A stretch of 64,000 nucleotides of DNA from an uncultured Pelagibacteraceae bacterium (GTDB lineage: Bacteria > Pseudomonadota > Alphaproteobacteria > Pelagibacterales > AG-422-B15): positions 146,706-210,705 of the forward strand of contig CACNCV010000001.1 in NCBI GenBank assembly GCA_902619105.1. The letters are read 5' to 3'. Of the stretch, positions 18,801 through 28,024 are shown piece by piece. Position numbers and translations under genes: made by a program. The notes beneath the pieces are model-generated. The model ran no database searches. It saw only the letters and a list, made by a program, of their open reading frames with translations, and was not told where the DNA came from. Position 1 is the stretch's first letter, and the number at the start of each line of letters is the position of its first letter.

Positions 18801-19531
18801 TTTGGATATTTAATCTTGGCCTCTTCAAGCAGTTTATCAGACTGATTTTCAATAGAATTATATAATTTTTCTGTAAATTCAGTTTTATCTAGCCCTGGCT
18901 CAATTGGTTTTAAAAATTCAATTACCATTTTACCAGGATAACGAAGAAATCGTCTCCTTGACCAAAAGTAACCACAATTAATTGCAACTGGTAGACAAGG
19001 AATTTTGAGACCATCGTACAAAGCTGTAACGCCATACTTATATGGGCGACGTTCACCAACTGGTGTTCTGGTCCCTTCAGGAAAAATTAATAAAGGACGG
19101 GGATCATTGTCCATACTTCTTTTTGCAGAATTCACCATTGCCTGAATATTTGTTTCCCCTTTTCTCCTATCGACATATATGAAATTTGCTTTCTTAAAAC
19201 AAAGTCCAACAATTGGTATGAATAATAATTGTTTTTTTGCAATTATTGATGGTGTTTCAATCGCTTCATTAAGAAAAATAGCTTCTGCAAGAGATTGATG
19301 TTTAGCAGCTATGAGATATTTTCGAGTGCTTGGAATGTTTTCTAACCCACGGTACTCAACTTCTAGATTTGCAAATAGCTTAAGGCTTAATTTCGTATGT
19401 GTTGATTGAAAACGTATGATGCCAAGCATATGTATTTTAGGTAAGAAAAAAAGTATAGGTGCAAAAAAAATACAAATTAATAATACAATATAAAATGCTA
19501 AATTTGCTAAAAGAGATCTTACATAAATCAT
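18797..19531 (-). CDS. plsC: 1-acyl-sn-glycerol-3-phosphate acyltransferase
   Basis: The 244-residue protein has an N-terminal membrane segment (about 10-30), an acyltransferase block AAKHQSLAEAIFL near residue 78 and FPEGTRTP near 151. PlsC makes phosphatidic acid from lysophosphatidic acid. The first motif reads HX4E rather than the textbook HX4D; alphaproteobacterial homologues often have HQS-type variants. It overlaps the DUF2125-like gene by four bases and follows the ydcF-like gene by 3 bp. Confidence 0.87.
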   Translation of the reverse strand: MIYVRSLLANLAFYIVLLICIFFAPILFFLPKIHMLGIIRFQSTHTKLSLKLFANLEVEYRGLENIPSTRKYLIAAKHQSLAEAIFLNEAIETPSIIAKKQLLFIPIVGLCFKKANFIYVDRRKGETNIQAMVNSAKRSMDNDPRPLLIFPEGTRTPVGERRPYKYGVTALYDGLKIPCLPVAINCGYFWSRRRFLRYPGKMVIEFLKPIEPGLDKTEFTEKLYNSIENQSDKLLEEAKIKYPK

Positions 19532-19534
19532 AAT

Positions 19535-20113
19535 TTAAAGTCCTATACTCAAACTTATTTTTGTCCTTAAATATTTTATATACTCTACAATTAATTTCTT
19601 CATACGAATATTTATTTTTTGATTGTCATATTTTACACCATAATAGAAAGTTTCTTTATCTAATAAAAGTCGATTTACCTCGAGTTCAACTCTGGGTAGA
19701 TGGTAATCAGATGTTATTAATAGAATATTTTTAATATTATTATTCTTTTTCCAAAAAAAAATTTCTCTAATATTTTCGAAGGTATTTGTTGAAATGCTCT
19801 CAAGTTCAACACAACAATTAAATAGCTGATGAAATTTTGGAAATTCTTTTTTTATTTCCTCAATAGAAATTTCTTTATTAACTCCTGATATTAAAAGCTT
19901 GTACCCAATCTCACTATTAAGTATTTTAAGTCCCTCTAATATTCTAAATTTATCACCAGTTAGTACGACTATTCCTTCGATTTCTTTTTTATTGAGGTCT
20001 ATATTTTTATAGTTTTGAATGTTGAAGAGAAAGAAATTAAATTGTAAGAGTACGATAATTACAAATAAAAGTAGAGAAAAATGAATGTAATGTGATTTTA
20101 ATTCATTAATCAT
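19535..20113 (-). CDS. YdcF/DUF218 family membrane protein
   Basis: The 192-residue protein has one N-terminal membrane helix (about residues 11-31) and a DUF218 domain with VVLTGDKFRILEGLKIL, LLISGVNK and ILLITSDYHLPR. DUF218 proteins (YdcF, SanA, ElyC) are linked to envelope integrity, with uncertain chemistry. It precedes plsC, its usual alphaproteobacterial neighbour. FtsE and FtsX genes, often found just upstream, are not here. Confidence 0.8.
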   Translation of the reverse strand: MINELKSHYIHFSLLLFVIIVLLQFNFFLFNIQNYKNIDLNKKEIEGIVVLTGDKFRILEGLKILNSEIGYKLLISGVNKEISIEEIKKEFPKFHQLFNCCVELESISTNTFENIREIFFWKKNNNIKNILLITSDYHLPRVELEVNRLLLDKETFYYGVKYDNQKINIRMKKLIVEYIKYLRTKISLSIGL

Positions 20114-20173
20114 TTTAAATAAGTTACACTATTTTACTGCTAATAATTACAATTAATAAAATTAAGTAAGACT

Positions 20174-20563
20174 ATGATAATATCCTGTCCATCATGTTCG
20201 GCAAAGTATCTAGTAAATATAGAGGATATTGGCTTTGGCAGACAGGTTAAATGTACAAGATGTAACCATTCTTGGTTTCATGAAAATAAGAATTATGAAA
20301 ATGATAAAAAGTTACAAATAGAGGAAATTATTAATACTTACGCAGAACGGGATCATTCAAAGGATCAGAATTTACCAGTTGTTTATGAAAAAAACAAAAC
20401 AAGTATTCCACTCCCATTTCTACTTTTATTGACCCCAGTAATTTTCATATCAATCGATGCGGTTATACAAAACTCTAGTGTAAATGCATTTGAATTGAGC
20501 AGGTCAATTAACAGTTATATTGATTATATATTAGAACAAATAAGAAGCTTCTTTTCTTATTAA
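20174..20563 (+). CDS. MJ0042-type zinc-ribbon membrane protein
   Basis: The 129-residue protein starts with a two-CxxC zinc ribbon (CPSC near residue 5 and CTRC near 30, ending in NHSW), typical of the MJ0042 domain, followed by a charged linker and one membrane segment (about 77-95). In Alphaproteobacteria such proteins are commonly encoded next to the ftsEX/ydcF block; no function is established. The stop overlaps the lysA stop within TTAA. Confidence 0.8.
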   Translation: MIISCPSCSAKYLVNIEDIGFGRQVKCTRCNHSWFHENKNYENDKKLQIEEIINTYAERDHSKDQNLPVVYEKNKTSIPLPFLLLLTPVIFISIDAVIQNSSVNAFELSRSINSYIDYILEQIRSFFSY

Positions 20564-21792
20564 ATTTCATTTTTAATAAAGTCTTCGTATGACTGAGTTT
20601 TTCTAATTATCCTTATTTGAGATCCATCTACCATGAGCTCTTCAATAAGTGGTCGAGCATTATAGTTTGAACTCATCGTTGAACCATATGCCCCAACATC
20701 TTTTAATATGACGTATTGACCACTCTTTACTTTATTAAATTTTTGAATATTAAGAAATACGTCAGAACTCTCACATATTGGACCAACTATATCTGTATTT
20801 ATTTCATCATATTCACTTGTCCTAACATCTGGCATTATTTCGTGATGAGCATCGTATAATGCAGGTCTCATCATATCGTTCATACCTGCGTCGATAATGA
20901 CAAATTTTTTTCCAGTTATATTCTTTGTATAAAGTACTTTTGATACTAATATTCCTGCATTTGCAGCTATAAGCCTACCTGGTTCAAAGATAAATTTAAG
21001 ATTTTCTGTATCAAAATATTTTACGATTAAGTTTTTATAGTCTTCAAAAGTAAAATTTCTTTTTTCAGGACTAATTCCCCCACCAACATCAACGGTATTT
21101 ATTTTTTTTGTTTCACTATTTATTTTAGCAACTAATTCACCAATAATTTCAAATGTTCTTTGAAATGGTGTTAGGTCTTTAATATTGCTACCTATATGAA
21201 AAGCTATAGATGAAATCTCTAAATTTGGATAATTTTGTCGATTCTGAAAAATTTCGTAAGTTTGTTCTATACTGATTCCAAATTTATCCTCGAGACTGCC
21301 TGTGCTAATTTTTTTGTGCGTTTCTGATTGTATATCTGGATTAATCCTAATACCTACTTTCTGAATTTTTCCCGACACAGAAGCTGTTTGATTTATATGA
21401 TCAAGTTCATCGAGTGATTCTGCATTGATTTGTAAACAATTATTACTGATCGCAAATTGAATATCGCTAGCAGTTTTGCCAATGCCTGAAAAAACTATTT
21501 TATTTGGTTTCATCCCTGCTTGTAATGCTTTTCTCATTTCCCACTCAGAAACAACATCTCCTCCCGCTTCGAGTTCGGTTAGAGTTTTTAGTATTGTTAG
21601 ATTTGAATTTGATTTGAGAGAAAAACACACCGTTGCATCAAGTGAAGTAAGTGAATCTGAAAACTCTCTAAAATTATTTGTGAGAGTTTGTTTGCTATAA
21701 CAGTAGAATGGTGTAGCTCTACCTTCAGCAATTTCTCTTATTGAGATATCCTCAAATTTAAGGATATCATTTTCATATTTTAGAAAGGACAT
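20560..21792 (-). CDS. lysA: Diaminopimelate decarboxylase
   Basis: The 410-residue fold-III PLP enzyme has CFSLKSNSNLTIL with the PLP lysine near residue 58, HIGSNIKDL, VDVGGGISP and FEPGR. It converts meso-diaminopimelate to lysine. It begins 2 bp after the small lipoprotein gene lptM and shares the conserved argH-lptM-lysA order. Full length. Ornithine/arginine decarboxylase relatives are less likely given context. Confidence 0.94.
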   Translation of the reverse strand: MSFLKYENDILKFEDISIREIAEGRATPFYCYSKQTLTNNFREFSDSLTSLDATVCFSLKSNSNLTILKTLTELEAGGDVVSEWEMRKALQAGMKPNKIVFSGIGKTASDIQFAISNNCLQINAESLDELDHINQTASVSGKIQKVGIRINPDIQSETHKKISTGSLEDKFGISIEQTYEIFQNRQNYPNLEISSIAFHIGSNIKDLTPFQRTFEIIGELVAKINSETKKINTVDVGGGISPEKRNFTFEDYKNLIVKYFDTENLKFIFEPGRLIAANAGILVSKVLYTKNITGKKFVIIDAGMNDMMRPALYDAHHEIMPDVRTSEYDEINTDIVGPICESSDVFLNIQKFNKVKSGQYVILKDVGAYGSTMSSNYNARPLIEELMVDGSQIRIIRKTQSYEDFIKNEI

Positions 21793-21794
21793 TT

Positions 21795-21917
21795 TTAAGC
21801 CTTATAGATCTCTATTTTATAATAGCTTTTTGATTCTGTTGGGGGAAATTCAAGAGAGCCTTTTTTCCCACAACCAAGAATACATAAGAAAATAATCAAA
21901 ATACTAATATTTTTCAT
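21795..21917 (-). CDS. lptM: Small LptM-like (YifL) lipoprotein
   Basis: A 40-codon gene lies between argH and lysA. The product is MKNISILIIFLCILGCGKKG followed by SLEFPP and a short polar tail: a type II signal peptide with its lipobox cysteine at residue 16 and the CGKKGxLxxPP motif of LptM. In enterobacteria LptM helps the LPS translocon LptDE mature. The ATG lies inside the end of argH (14-bp overlap) and the stop is 2 bp from lysA. Confidence 0.85.
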   Translation of the reverse strand: MKNISILIIFLCILGCGKKGSLEFPPTESKSYYKIEIYKA

Positions 21918-23301
21918 TACTTAATTCTTTCCTAGCTTGACTAATCATTTTTCTTATCTCAGATATTGCTGTTCCGCCATAGCTTTTTTTATTGTTAATA
22001 CTATTTTTCAAATCTAAAAATCCATACACAGATTTGTCTATATTTTTATCAAATTTTTTATAATCCTTCATCGATATCTTATTTAAACTTATTTTCTTTT
22101 TTTCTGCAAAGTTGACAATTTTAGCAGTTAAATTGTGCGCACTTCTAAAAGAATAACCAAGATTTATAACTAGCCAATCTGCTAAATCAGTTGCATTGGC
22201 AAAAGAAGATTTAAGCTTTTTCTCGATGTTTGATTTTTCAATTTTAATTGTAGAGATTATTTCGATCATACAATCGAGACAAAGATGAATGTTTTTACTT
22301 GTTGAGGTTACAAGCGCCTTATCTTCCTGAAGGTCTTTGCTGTAAGTTAGTGGAAGAGATTTAAGCAAGTTAAGCATAGATGATAGATTTCCTGAAATTG
22401 TCGAAGATTTTGCTCTAATTAATTCAGCGCCATCAGGATTTTTTTTCTGAGGCATAATTGAAGAACTCGACATTAATTGGTCTCCGATTTTAAAGAAACC
22501 CACTAAATCGGAATTATAAAGAGTAATTTCCTCGGCTAACCTTGATAAGTGAACAGCCATTAAGGATGAACTAGATAAAAAATCTACCACAAAATCTCGA
22601 TCAGAAACTGTATCCAATGAATTTTTTGTAGGTTTTTTAAAGTCAAGCATTTTTGTTGTTTTGTTTCTATTAATTGGAAAATTAGTTCCCGCTAAGGCTC
22701 CTGCACCAAGCGGATTTTCGTTCATTCTTCTAAAAGAGTCGCTGAATCGATTCGTATCCCTGTTAAACATTTCAAAGTACGCCATAAAAAAATGTCCCAC
22801 TGATATTGGCTGCGCAGTTTGCAGGTGAGTAAGGCCTGGAAACGTAATCAAAATATTTTTACTTGCAACCTGTAGTAACGCAGATTTCAGTTTTTTTAAT
22901 TTTTTTGAAATCAGTATATTATCTTTTTTCATCCATAATTTTAAATCTGTTACAACTTGATCATTTCTAGATCTACCAGTATGTAACCTTTCAGCGGCAT
23001 CACCAATAAGCTCTTCAAGTCTACTTTCAATATTCATGTGGATATCTTCAAGATTATCATCAAATATAAATTTATTATTTTTAATTTCAGTCCTAATTTT
23101 TTTTAATCCGGAAATAATTTTTTTTGAGTCTTTATTAGAAATTATTTTTTGAGACGAGAGCATTGTAGCGTGTGCAATAGATGCTTCAATATCCTCTTCA
23201 AATAAAAATTTGTCATTTTCCAAAGACGAATTAATATTTATAAAAGACTCACTCGATTTTTTATTAAATCTATCTCTTAACTTATTTTTTTTAATGGACA
23301 T
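21904..23301 (-). CDS. argH: Argininosuccinate lyase
   Basis: The 465-residue protein has the fumarase/aspartase superfamily signature SSSIMPQKKNPDGAEL, with the catalytic serine, and the ASL-specific LHTGRSRNDQVVTDL and THLQTAQPISVGH. It splits argininosuccinate into arginine and fumarate. Full length. It heads argH-lptM-lysA and is divergent from the TlpA-like gene with only 30 bp between starts. Confidence 0.96.
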   Translation of the reverse strand: MSIKKNKLRDRFNKKSSESFININSSLENDKFLFEEDIEASIAHATMLSSQKIISNKDSKKIISGLKKIRTEIKNNKFIFDDNLEDIHMNIESRLEELIGDAAERLHTGRSRNDQVVTDLKLWMKKDNILISKKLKKLKSALLQVASKNILITFPGLTHLQTAQPISVGHFFMAYFEMFNRDTNRFSDSFRRMNENPLGAGALAGTNFPINRNKTTKMLDFKKPTKNSLDTVSDRDFVVDFLSSSSLMAVHLSRLAEEITLYNSDLVGFFKIGDQLMSSSSIMPQKKNPDGAELIRAKSSTISGNLSSMLNLLKSLPLTYSKDLQEDKALVTSTSKNIHLCLDCMIEIISTIKIEKSNIEKKLKSSFANATDLADWLVINLGYSFRSAHNLTAKIVNFAEKKKISLNKISMKDYKKFDKNIDKSVYGFLDLKNSINNKKSYGGTAISEIRKMISQARKELSNEKY

Positions 23302-23331
23302 TTTACTAAAACTATTTATTTCTCAAATATA

Positions 23332-23862
23332 ATGATTTCTTTATGTAGTAGATTTATAATTTTGATGGTATATGCCACAATCCTTATCTTTTGCAACAGT
23401 TTATATACTTCAAATTCATACGCGAATGAGTTGATAATAGAAAAAAAACAAGGTTTTTTGAGTAAATTCGAAGATATCAATAGCAATGATGTCACTTTAA
23501 ATGATTTTAATGGCAAGTTGCTTTTAATTAATCTCTGGGCAACATGGTGTGAGCCTTGCAAAGAAGAAATGCCGTCACTCGATAGATTGCAACAAAAATA
23601 TGATAAACAAGATTTTCAGATACTTGCAATAAGCGTTGATCGTGGGCCGAAGAAAAAGTCAGTAAATTTTTTTAATGAATACGAAATCCAAAATATAGAT
23701 TTATTCTTTGACGATAAAAATAATATACCACGAGAAGTAAGAGCAGCAGGACTGCCATTTTCATTTTTTATTGATCAAGAGGGAAATCAAATAGCAAAGT
23801 TTATTGGTCCAACTGAATGGGACAGTAACTACTTTCAAGATTATATTGATAGTAATTTATAA
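23332..23862 (+). CDS. TlpA-like periplasmic thioredoxin
   Basis: The 176-residue protein has a signal peptide or anchor (residues 4-26) and a thioredoxin domain with WATWCEPCKEEMP (CxxC near residues 69-72) and the cis-proline in AAGLPFSFFID. TlpA-like proteins reduce periplasmic disulfides, for example in cytochrome maturation. The TlpA gene divergent from argH is a conserved alphaproteobacterial arrangement. The substrate is not known. It ends 4 bp from the convergent etfA. Confidence 0.87.
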   Translation: MISLCSRFIILMVYATILIFCNSLYTSNSYANELIIEKKQGFLSKFEDINSNDVTLNDFNGKLLLINLWATWCEPCKEEMPSLDRLQQKYDKQDFQILAISVDRGPKKKSVNFFNEYEIQNIDLFFDDKNNIPREVRAAGLPFSFFIDQEGNQIAKFIGPTEWDSNYFQDYIDSNL

Positions 23863-23866
23863 ATAA

Positions 23867-24796
23867 TTATAAGGCTTGTTCTAATTCGGGAAGAACTTGA
23901 AACAAATCTGCTACCAAACCATAGTCTGCCACATCAAATATAGGAGCTTCTTCATCTTTATTTATGGCAACTATAATTTTTGAGTCTTTCATGCCAGCCA
24001 AGTGCTGGATCGCTCCAGATATTCCGACCGCTATGTACAGTTCGGGTGCTACAACTTTACCAGTTTGTCCGACTTGATAATCATTTGGAACAAAGCCTGC
24101 ATCAACGGCAGCTCGAGATGCTCCAACAGCAGCTCCAAGTTTTTCAGCTACTTTATCCAAAAGTTCAAAGTTTTCTCCATTTTGCATTCCACGTCCACCT
24201 GAAATAATTGTCTTTGCAGAAGTAAGTTCTGGCCTATCAGATTTTGTTAGCTCTTCGCCCACAAATTCTGAAATTGATGGAATATTCTCAGCATTTATCT
24301 TTGCAACCTCGCATTCAGCAGAGTCAGTTGTTGCAGCTTTGAAAGCAGTTGGTCTAACCGTGAGAACTTTCTTTGCGTCAGATGTTTGTACAGTTGCAAT
24401 AGCGTTACCAGCATAAATTGTTCTAATAAATGTATCTGCACTTTCAACAGCAACGATCTCTGATATTTGAGAGACATCAAGTTTTGCAGCAAGTCTAGGC
24501 ATCACATTTTTACCAGTTGTTGTTGCTGCAGCCAAAAAGTAGTCATAATCGCCGGCAATATTAAAAATAACTTGAGTAAGTTTTTCAGCCAAAACATTAT
24601 CAAATGCTGCATCATCCAAATGGAGTAATTTACTCAATCCATTAATTTTTGAAGCCTCCGCAACAGCTTCATCAATATTTGAGCCCACAATAAGTCCGTG
24701 AACATCGCCTTCAATTTGAGACGCTGCTGTTATAGCTTTTAAACTTTGATCGCTGACCTTTCCGTTTGCATGCTCGATATAAAAAAGTGATGTCAT
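23867..24796 (-). CDS. etfA: Electron transfer flavoprotein alpha subunit
   Basis: The 309-residue protein has the FAD-domain signature near the C terminus (VNDxx-type [31 protein letters not shown], shown here in parts: [15 protein letters not shown] and [11 protein letters not shown]). Full length. With EtfB it carries electrons from acyl-CoA dehydrogenases to the quinone pool. It overlaps etfB by four bases. The nearby methylsuccinyl-CoA dehydrogenase is a likely electron donor. Confidence 0.95.
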   Translation of the reverse strand: MTSLFYIEHANGKVSDQSLKAITAASQIEGDVHGLIVGSNIDEAVAEASKINGLSKLLHLDDAAFDNVLAEKLTQVIFNIAGDYDYFLAAATTTGKNVMPRLAAKLDVSQISEIVAVESADTFIRTIYAGNAIATVQTSDAKKVLTVRPTAFKAATTDSAECEVAKINAENIPSISEFVGEELTKSDRPELTSAKTIISGGRGMQNGENFELLDKVAEKLGAAVGASRAAVDAGFVPNDYQVGQTGKVVAPELYIAVGISGAIQHLAGMKDSKIIVAINKDEEAPIFDVADYGLVADLFQVLPELEQAL

Positions 24797-25542
24797 ATAA
24801 CTCCTGCCTCATTTTTTAATTTTTCTACAAGATCTCCAACATTCTCGACTTTGATTCCAGCCTGACGCTTTGGAGGTTCAATAACTTTTAAAATACTTAC
24901 TCTAGGTGTAACATCAACTCCATAGTCTTCAGGAGATTTTTGATCAATTGGCTTCTTTTTTGCTTTCATTATATTGGGCAGAGAAGCATACCTAGGTTCA
25001 TTCAATCTTAAATCGGTGGTAATAATAGCGGGCATATTCAGATTTACAGTTTGTAAACCTCCATCTATCTCTCTGGTGACTTTAACCTTGTCGCCGTCGA
25101 TTTCAACTTTTGAAGCAAAAGTTCCTTGAGGCATATCTGTTAGTGCAGCAAGCATCTGACCAGTTTGATTGTTATCTCCATCAATCGCTTGCTTTCCGGA
25201 TATCACTAGTCCAGGTGACTCGCTTTCACAAATTTTTGCTAGAATTTTTGCAATTGAAATGGGTTCAACTTTTTCTTCTGTGAGCACATGTATTCCTCGG
25301 TCAGCTCCCATTGCAAGAGCCGTTCGAATAGTTTCTTGACAAGATTGATTGCCGATTGAAACAGCGATGATCTCTTCAGCTTTACCAGCTTCTTTCAATC
25401 TAATTGCCTCTTCAACTGCAATTTCACAAAAGGGGTTCATAGACATTTTTACATTCTCAGTTTCAACACCAGTTTGATCAGATTTAACTCTGATGTTAAC
25501 GTACGGATCAATAACTCTTTTGACAGGGACTAAAATTTTCAT
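24793..25542 (-). CDS. etfB: Electron transfer flavoprotein beta subunit
   Basis: The 249-residue protein opens [20 protein letters not shown] and has the AMP-binding region [15 protein letters not shown] and the recognition-loop region [17 protein letters not shown]. Full length. It forms the EtfAB dimer and is coupled to etfA by a four-base overlap. It follows the cobalamin adenosyltransferase gene by 43 bp on the same strand, so a shared transcript with the Ccr-Mcd block is plausible. Confidence 0.95.
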   Translation of the reverse strand: MKILVPVKRVIDPYVNIRVKSDQTGVETENVKMSMNPFCEIAVEEAIRLKEAGKAEEIIAVSIGNQSCQETIRTALAMGADRGIHVLTEEKVEPISIAKILAKICESESPGLVISGKQAIDGDNNQTGQMLAALTDMPQGTFASKVEIDGDKVKVTREIDGGLQTVNLNMPAIITTDLRLNEPRYASLPNIMKAKKKPIDQKSPEDYGVDVTPRVSILKVIEPPKRQAGIKVENVGDLVEKLKNEAGVI

Positions 25543-25585
25543 GATTTATGTGTTATAATATCTTTTTTAGTTGAGTAAACATAAA

Positions 25586-26149
25586 TTATACATTCTTACC
25601 AGGTTTCCACAAAATATCTTTTTTGCCATTGTTGTTTTCAACTCTTGATAAAACAAAAAATAAATCAGATAACCGATTGATATATTTAATTGCTTCTTCG
25701 TTGACCTCTTCTTTTTTTGCAAGTGCGACAATCTGAGTTTCAGCTCGGCGCGTTACAGTTCTTGCGTTGTGTAAAAATGCCGCAGACTGAGACCCTCCCG
25801 GTAGCACAAAAGAATTAAGGGGTGCTAACTTTGCGTTATATTTGTCAATTGTTTTTTCAATTCTTGTAACCTGCTTGCTTGTAACGCGTAGCGGTTTATA
25901 TTTTGGTTTTTTTTCAACTGGAGTTGCGAGATCAGCACCTAAATCAAATAAGTCATTTTGTATTTCTGAAATTATTTTTTTCAGAGATGATTTGGCACTC
26001 GTGTTTAAAATTCCAAGTATAGAATTCAGTTCATCGACAGTCCCGTATGCTTTTATTCTTATATTATCCTTAAATACACGTTTACCAGATACTAACCCTG
26101 TCTTGCCTTTATCACCGGCCCTTGTATAAATTTTATTGAGTTTTACCAT
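25586..26149 (-). CDS. Cob(I)alamin adenosyltransferase, PduO type
   Basis: The 187-residue protein has the N-terminal ATP-binding KIYTRAGDKGKTGL and the C-terminal helix NARTVTRRAETQIVAL of PduO/MMAB enzymes. It makes adenosylcobalamin, the cofactor of both mutases in this window (Ecm and Mcm). It overlaps the HIG1-domain gene by one base and sits between ccr-mcd and etfBA on one strand, a context that fits the EMC pathway well. Confidence 0.93.
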   Translation of the reverse strand: MVKLNKIYTRAGDKGKTGLVSGKRVFKDNIRIKAYGTVDELNSILGILNTSAKSSLKKIISEIQNDLFDLGADLATPVEKKPKYKPLRVTSKQVTRIEKTIDKYNAKLAPLNSFVLPGGSQSAAFLHNARTVTRRAETQIVALAKKEEVNEEAIKYINRLSDLFFVLSRVENNNGKKDILWKPGKNV

Positions 26150-26352
26150 TAAGAACTAGTTGAAAAGTAAAGAGCACTCATAATTATTACAATCGCAATA
26201 AACTGCAGAGTAATTCTAAGTCTCATAAGTTTATTTGAGTACTTTTTATTAAAATCTCCACCTTTAAACATAGCGTAAATACCTGTTCCTAAAACCGCTA
26301 AAACAGCAAGAAGTGATATAGGAATTAATAAGTAATATAAAAAACCTGGCAT
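26149..26352 (-). CDS. HIG1-domain twin-transmembrane protein
   Basis: The 67-residue protein has two membrane helices (about 6-27 and 47-64) joined by a basic loop with NKLMRLRITLQ, which fits the HIG1 motif. HIG1 proteins modulate cytochrome c oxidase in mitochondria; bacterial relatives are poorly studied. It starts 6 bp after mcd and its stop overlaps the start of the adenosyltransferase. Placement beside that gene recurs in Alphaproteobacteria in my recollection, but the reason is unknown. Confidence 0.75.
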   Translation of the reverse strand: MPGFLYYLLIPISLLAVLAVLGTGIYAMFKGGDFNKKYSNKLMRLRITLQFIAIVIIMSALYFSTSS

Positions 26353-26358
26353 ATAAAA

Positions 26359-28014
26359 CTAAGCAGGGTTCGTAGAAACAAGTCGACGCGTTACAATGTC
26401 GGCCTGTATCTCTGCAGTTCCTTCAAATATATTTAAAATTCTGGAGTCACATAAAATTCTACTTATTGGATACTCAAGCGCAAACCCATTACCTCCATGA
26501 ATTTGGACTCCGTTATCTGCGCATGCCCAAGCAACTCTAGCAGCCAACATTTTTGCCATTCCTGCTTCCAAATCACATCTGTGTCCTTTATCTTTTTCTC
26601 TTGCAGCATAATAAGTTAATTGTCTTGCAGCCATAATCTCAGTAGCCATAGAAACAATTTTCGATGCATTTCTAGGTTTGTCATACAGCGAACCGCCATT
26701 TGTATCTAGCCTATCTATTGCGTATTGCATTGCAGTTTCAAAAGCTGATTGTGCTACACCCAGTGCTCTAGCTGCAGTTTGTATACGAGCTGCTTCAAAA
26801 GTTTCCATCATTTGTTTGAAGCCATTTCCTTCTTTTTCACCAAGTAAATTTTCTTTTTTAACTTTAAAGCCGTCAAAAGCCATTTCGTACTCTTTCATGC
26901 CTCTGTAGCCTAAAACCTCGATTTCGCCACCACTAATTCCCTCATCAGGGAACATATTATCGTCATCACCCCTCTGTTTTTCAGCAAGGAACATTGATAA
27001 ACCTTTGTAGCCTTTTTCATCAGGGTTTGTGCGTGCTAATAACATCATCACGTCACTTCGAGCTCCATGTGTAACCCATGTCTTGTTTCCTGTGATTGTA
27101 TAGTGCTCTCCATTTGCAACTGCCCTTGTTTTGAATGAGCCCATATCAGATCCTGAATGAGGTTCGGTTAAAACAGCACATGGAAGCATTTCACCAGATG
27201 CAATTTTCGGTAAATATTTATTTTTCTGTTCTTCGGTGCCACCTGTAATCAATAATTCGGCAGCTATATCGCCGCGTGTACCAAGTGAGCCAATGCCAAT
27301 ATAACCCCTTGCAAGTTCCTCAGTTACCACACAGTCAACAAATCTTGTCATTCCAAGTCCACCGTATTCTTCAGGTATCGTCAGACCAAATACACCAAGT
27401 TCAGACATTTTTTCAATTACAGACATCGGAATAAGGTTATCTTTAAGATGCCATTCATGAGCGTTTGGCGTCACATCATCTTCAACAAATTTTCTAAATT
27501 GTTCTTGAATTATTGATGTAGTTTCATCTAGGCCGCTATTACCAAAGTTTTTACTTGAAAATCCATCTTTTAATAATTGAGCAAGTTTCATGCGATCTGC
27601 AGTACTATTGCCATTTAAAATCAGATCATTAAATTCTTCGGTCCCTGTTTCTTGAAAGAGACCATTTTTTAATCCTAAATCTTGAGGACGAACATACTCA
27701 AGTTGTGACATTGGTATCCCAGATTTAATTTGCGCACAGTATTCCGAAAAAGTAATTTGCAAAATTAATTGCTCTGTTTCATTAAACGTCCCGGTCGAGT
27801 CTAGGTTTGAGGCCCAATTAACCATTTCTTTCAAAGTAGCTCTATATGCAGCAACCCAAGATAAGCCATGTGCAGCATGTTGTTCCCTATCTAGATTATC
27901 ACGAGATAATTTTCCATTAACAATTAACTCACCTCTTACATGTTGCAGGGCAGCATCGTAATACTTATCGACAGTAATAAGGGATTTTTGACATTTAGAA
28001 ATTAGTTCGTGCAT
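26359..28014 (-). CDS. mcd: Methylsuccinyl-CoA dehydrogenase
   Basis: The 551-residue acyl-CoA dehydrogenase has a ~150-residue N-terminal extension, then the standard fold with GLTIPEEYGGLGM, CAVLTEPHSGSD and the C-terminal GGNGFALEYPISRILCDSRI. The extension and the position 10 bp after ccr identify it as the (2S)-methylsuccinyl-CoA dehydrogenase of the EMC pathway, which forms mesaconyl-C1-CoA and passes electrons to ETF. A plain acyl-CoA dehydrogenase would be about 380-400 residues. Confidence 0.9.
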   Translation of the reverse strand: MHELISKCQKSLITVDKYYDAALQHVRGELIVNGKLSRDNLDREQHAAHGLSWVAAYRATLKEMVNWASNLDSTGTFNETEQLILQITFSEYCAQIKSGIPMSQLEYVRPQDLGLKNGLFQETGTEEFNDLILNGNSTADRMKLAQLLKDGFSSKNFGNSGLDETTSIIQEQFRKFVEDDVTPNAHEWHLKDNLIPMSVIEKMSELGVFGLTIPEEYGGLGMTRFVDCVVTEELARGYIGIGSLGTRGDIAAELLITGGTEEQKNKYLPKIASGEMLPCAVLTEPHSGSDMGSFKTRAVANGEHYTITGNKTWVTHGARSDVMMLLARTNPDEKGYKGLSMFLAEKQRGDDDNMFPDEGISGGEIEVLGYRGMKEYEMAFDGFKVKKENLLGEKEGNGFKQMMETFEAARIQTAARALGVAQSAFETAMQYAIDRLDTNGGSLYDKPRNASKIVSMATEIMAARQLTYYAAREKDKGHRCDLEAGMAKMLAARVAWACADNGVQIHGGNGFALEYPISRILCDSRILNIFEGTAEIQADIVTRRLVSTNPA

Positions 28015-28024
28015 ATTTAACTTT

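Noticed and set aside
23980-24207. Plus-strand open frames inside etfA.
   Set aside because: They are antisense shadows of a well-conserved gene with no start signals or homology.
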